Source: JASFTV01 sp050050615 (GTDB lineage Bacteria > Desulfobacterota > DSM-4660 > Desulfatiglandales > HGW-15). Taken from it: a stretch of 5,660 nucleotides of DNA. Position numbers and translations under genes: made by a program. Positions within the stretch are counted from its first letter, which is position 1; every line of letters begins with the position of its first letter. The stretch lies in NCBI GenBank assembly GCA_050050615.1, contig JASFTV010000247.1, forward strand, positions 1 to 5,660. The letters run 5' to 3'. Below are positions 4,807 through 5,660 of this stretch, in pieces. Below the pieces are notes generated by a model that worked only from the letters and a program-made list of their open reading frames with translations, searched no databases and was not told where the DNA came from.

Positions 4807-5660
4807 CTATCTCCAGCTTCTTCAATTCCTTCCGCATGATCTTGCCGGTTGCGGTCATGGGGAGTTCTTTGACAAATTCAATCTCTCTGGGATACTCGTG
4901 TGCCGCCAGCCGCACCTTCACAAACTTCTTGATGTCATCCTCAATCTCCGGTGTCGGTTTCACCTCAGCCTTTGGCACGATGAAGGCTTTTACAACCTCT
5001 GTCCGCACTTTATCCGGGCTCCCCACGACAGCCACCATGCCCACCGCCGGGTGCTTCATCAGACAGTCTTCGATCTCAGCAGGCCCTATCCGGTAACCGG
5101 CGCTGGTGATCACGTCATCCTTTCGGCCCACAAACCAGAAGTAACCGTTCTCATCTTTTTTGGCCAAATCCCCTGTCAACAACCAATCCCCAATATACTT
5201 TTCTTCGGTGGCTTTTGGATTTCTCCAGTACTCCAGGAACATGACCGGGTCGGGTCTTCGGATCGCAACCTCGCCCGCCGTGTTTGCTGGCACGGGCTCA
5301 CCGGATTCGTTCACCACCTCCACGATGTGGCCGGGAATCGCTCGGCCCATGGAGCCGGGGATGTTTTCCATACATTCCGAACAACTCCCCACAACCAGAT
5401 TGCATTCCGTCTGGCCGTAGAACTCGTTTATGGTCAGATCCATCACCTCTCTGCCCCAATCGAGGAGTTCCTTGCCCAGGGTCTCTCCGCCGCTCCCGAT
5501 AGATCGCATGGAATAATCATGGCGACTGCGGGGGTCTTTGACCTGCCTCATCAGTTTCAGGGCCGTCGGCGGCATGAAGGCGTTTCTAATGCCGTGCTTG
5601 GCCAAAAGATGAAATGCTTCCTCAGGGTCGAATTTCTTGGCACGATGGGCAACGACCGGA
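4787..5660 (-). CDS. Acyl-CoA synthetase (AMP-forming), C-terminal part, cut by the window edge
   Basis: It activates a carboxylic acid to its CoA thioester via an acyl-adenylate. The window holds the last 290 residues; the frame stays open to the right edge (ending in PVVAHRAKKFDPEEAF at the N-terminal side), so the true start lies outside. A TTG at 5605-5603 is internal, not a start. In the 290-residue fragment, NEFYGQTE is at 78-85 (adenylate motif A5) and WLLTGD at 159-164 (A7). FVGRKDDVI is at about 176-184 (A8 hinge), leading into SAGYRIGPAEIE. TATGK at 269-273 contains the catalytic lysine of the mobile C-terminal domain. SAGYRIGPAEIE is typical of the acetate/medium-chain/aryl acyl-CoA synthetase branch (ACSM, benzoate-CoA ligase and relatives). 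The exact substrate cannot be read from this half. It ends in a TAA overlapping the stop of the convergent stress-protein gene. Confidence 0.93.
   Translation of the reverse strand, partial: PVVAHRAKKFDPEEAFHLLAKHGIRNAFMPPTALKLMRQVKDPRSRHDYSMRSIGSGGETLGKELLDWGREVMDLTINEFYGQTECNLVVGSCSECMENIPGSMGRAIPGHIVEVVNESGEPVPANTAGEVAIRRPDPVMFLEYWRNPKATEEKYIGDWLLTGDLAKKDENGYFWFVGRKDDVITSAGYRIGPAEIEDCLMKHPAVGMVAVVGSPDKVRTEVVKAFIVPKAEVKPTPEIEDDIKKFVKVRLAAHEYPREIEFVKELPMTATGKIMRKELKKLEIERKGLV

Noticed and set aside
5603..5605. TTG as the start of the acyl-CoA synthetase gene
   Set aside because: The frame continues upstream with residues typical of the family (FDPEEAF and PVVAHR) to the window edge, so this is an internal leucine codon.

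Overview
The window looks like chromosomal DNA from an anaerobic, cytochrome-rich bacterium, most plausibly of the Desulfobacterota (sulfate-reducing, metal-reducing or syntrophic deltaproteobacteria in the older scheme). This rests on an 11-heme c-type cytochrome fused to a NarI-like membrane domain, a nickel-dependent LarA-family racemase homologue, an acyl-CoA synthetase and a single-domain universal stress protein. It is an inference from gene content, not from a phylogenetic marker. No rRNA, tRNA, IS element, transposase, CRISPR array or phage gene is visible.

Layout, left to right. Positions 1-206 hold no convincing gene, but they carry a likely Rho-independent terminator (141-169, minus) just after the cytochrome gene. 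On the minus strand, 207-2114 (or to 2153) encodes the b/c-type fusion cytochrome. Upstream of it, also on minus, 2239-3495 encodes a LarA-family protein with all its key residues in place. A 246-nt spacer (3496-3741) follows, with several inverted repeats and a possible promoter. A 104-residue membrane-anchored protein of unknown function lies at 3742-4056 (minus), with a TATAAT promoter whose -35 region sits in a perfect dyad. From the same roughly 230-nt regulatory region a universal stress protein gene (4287-4790) runs on plus. It converges on an acyl-CoA synthetase gene (4787-5660, minus) that is cut by the right edge of the window. Their stop codons share one TTAA, which sits in the loop of a symmetrical hairpin.

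How the genes may work together. The LarA homologue would interconvert stereoisomers of a 2-hydroxy acid, so that both become available to a stereospecific dehydrogenase. The fusion cytochrome would pass electrons between the quinone pool, through b heme(s), and periplasmic or extracellular carriers, through eleven c hemes. The acyl-CoA synthetase fits organic-acid activation, although it is transcribed separately. A hydroxy-acid-to-cytochrome electron route is a reasonable hypothesis. The window contains no dehydrogenase, no Hdr/CCG-type partner and no LarB/LarC/LarE cofactor-maturation genes, so the link rests only on adjacency and shared strand.
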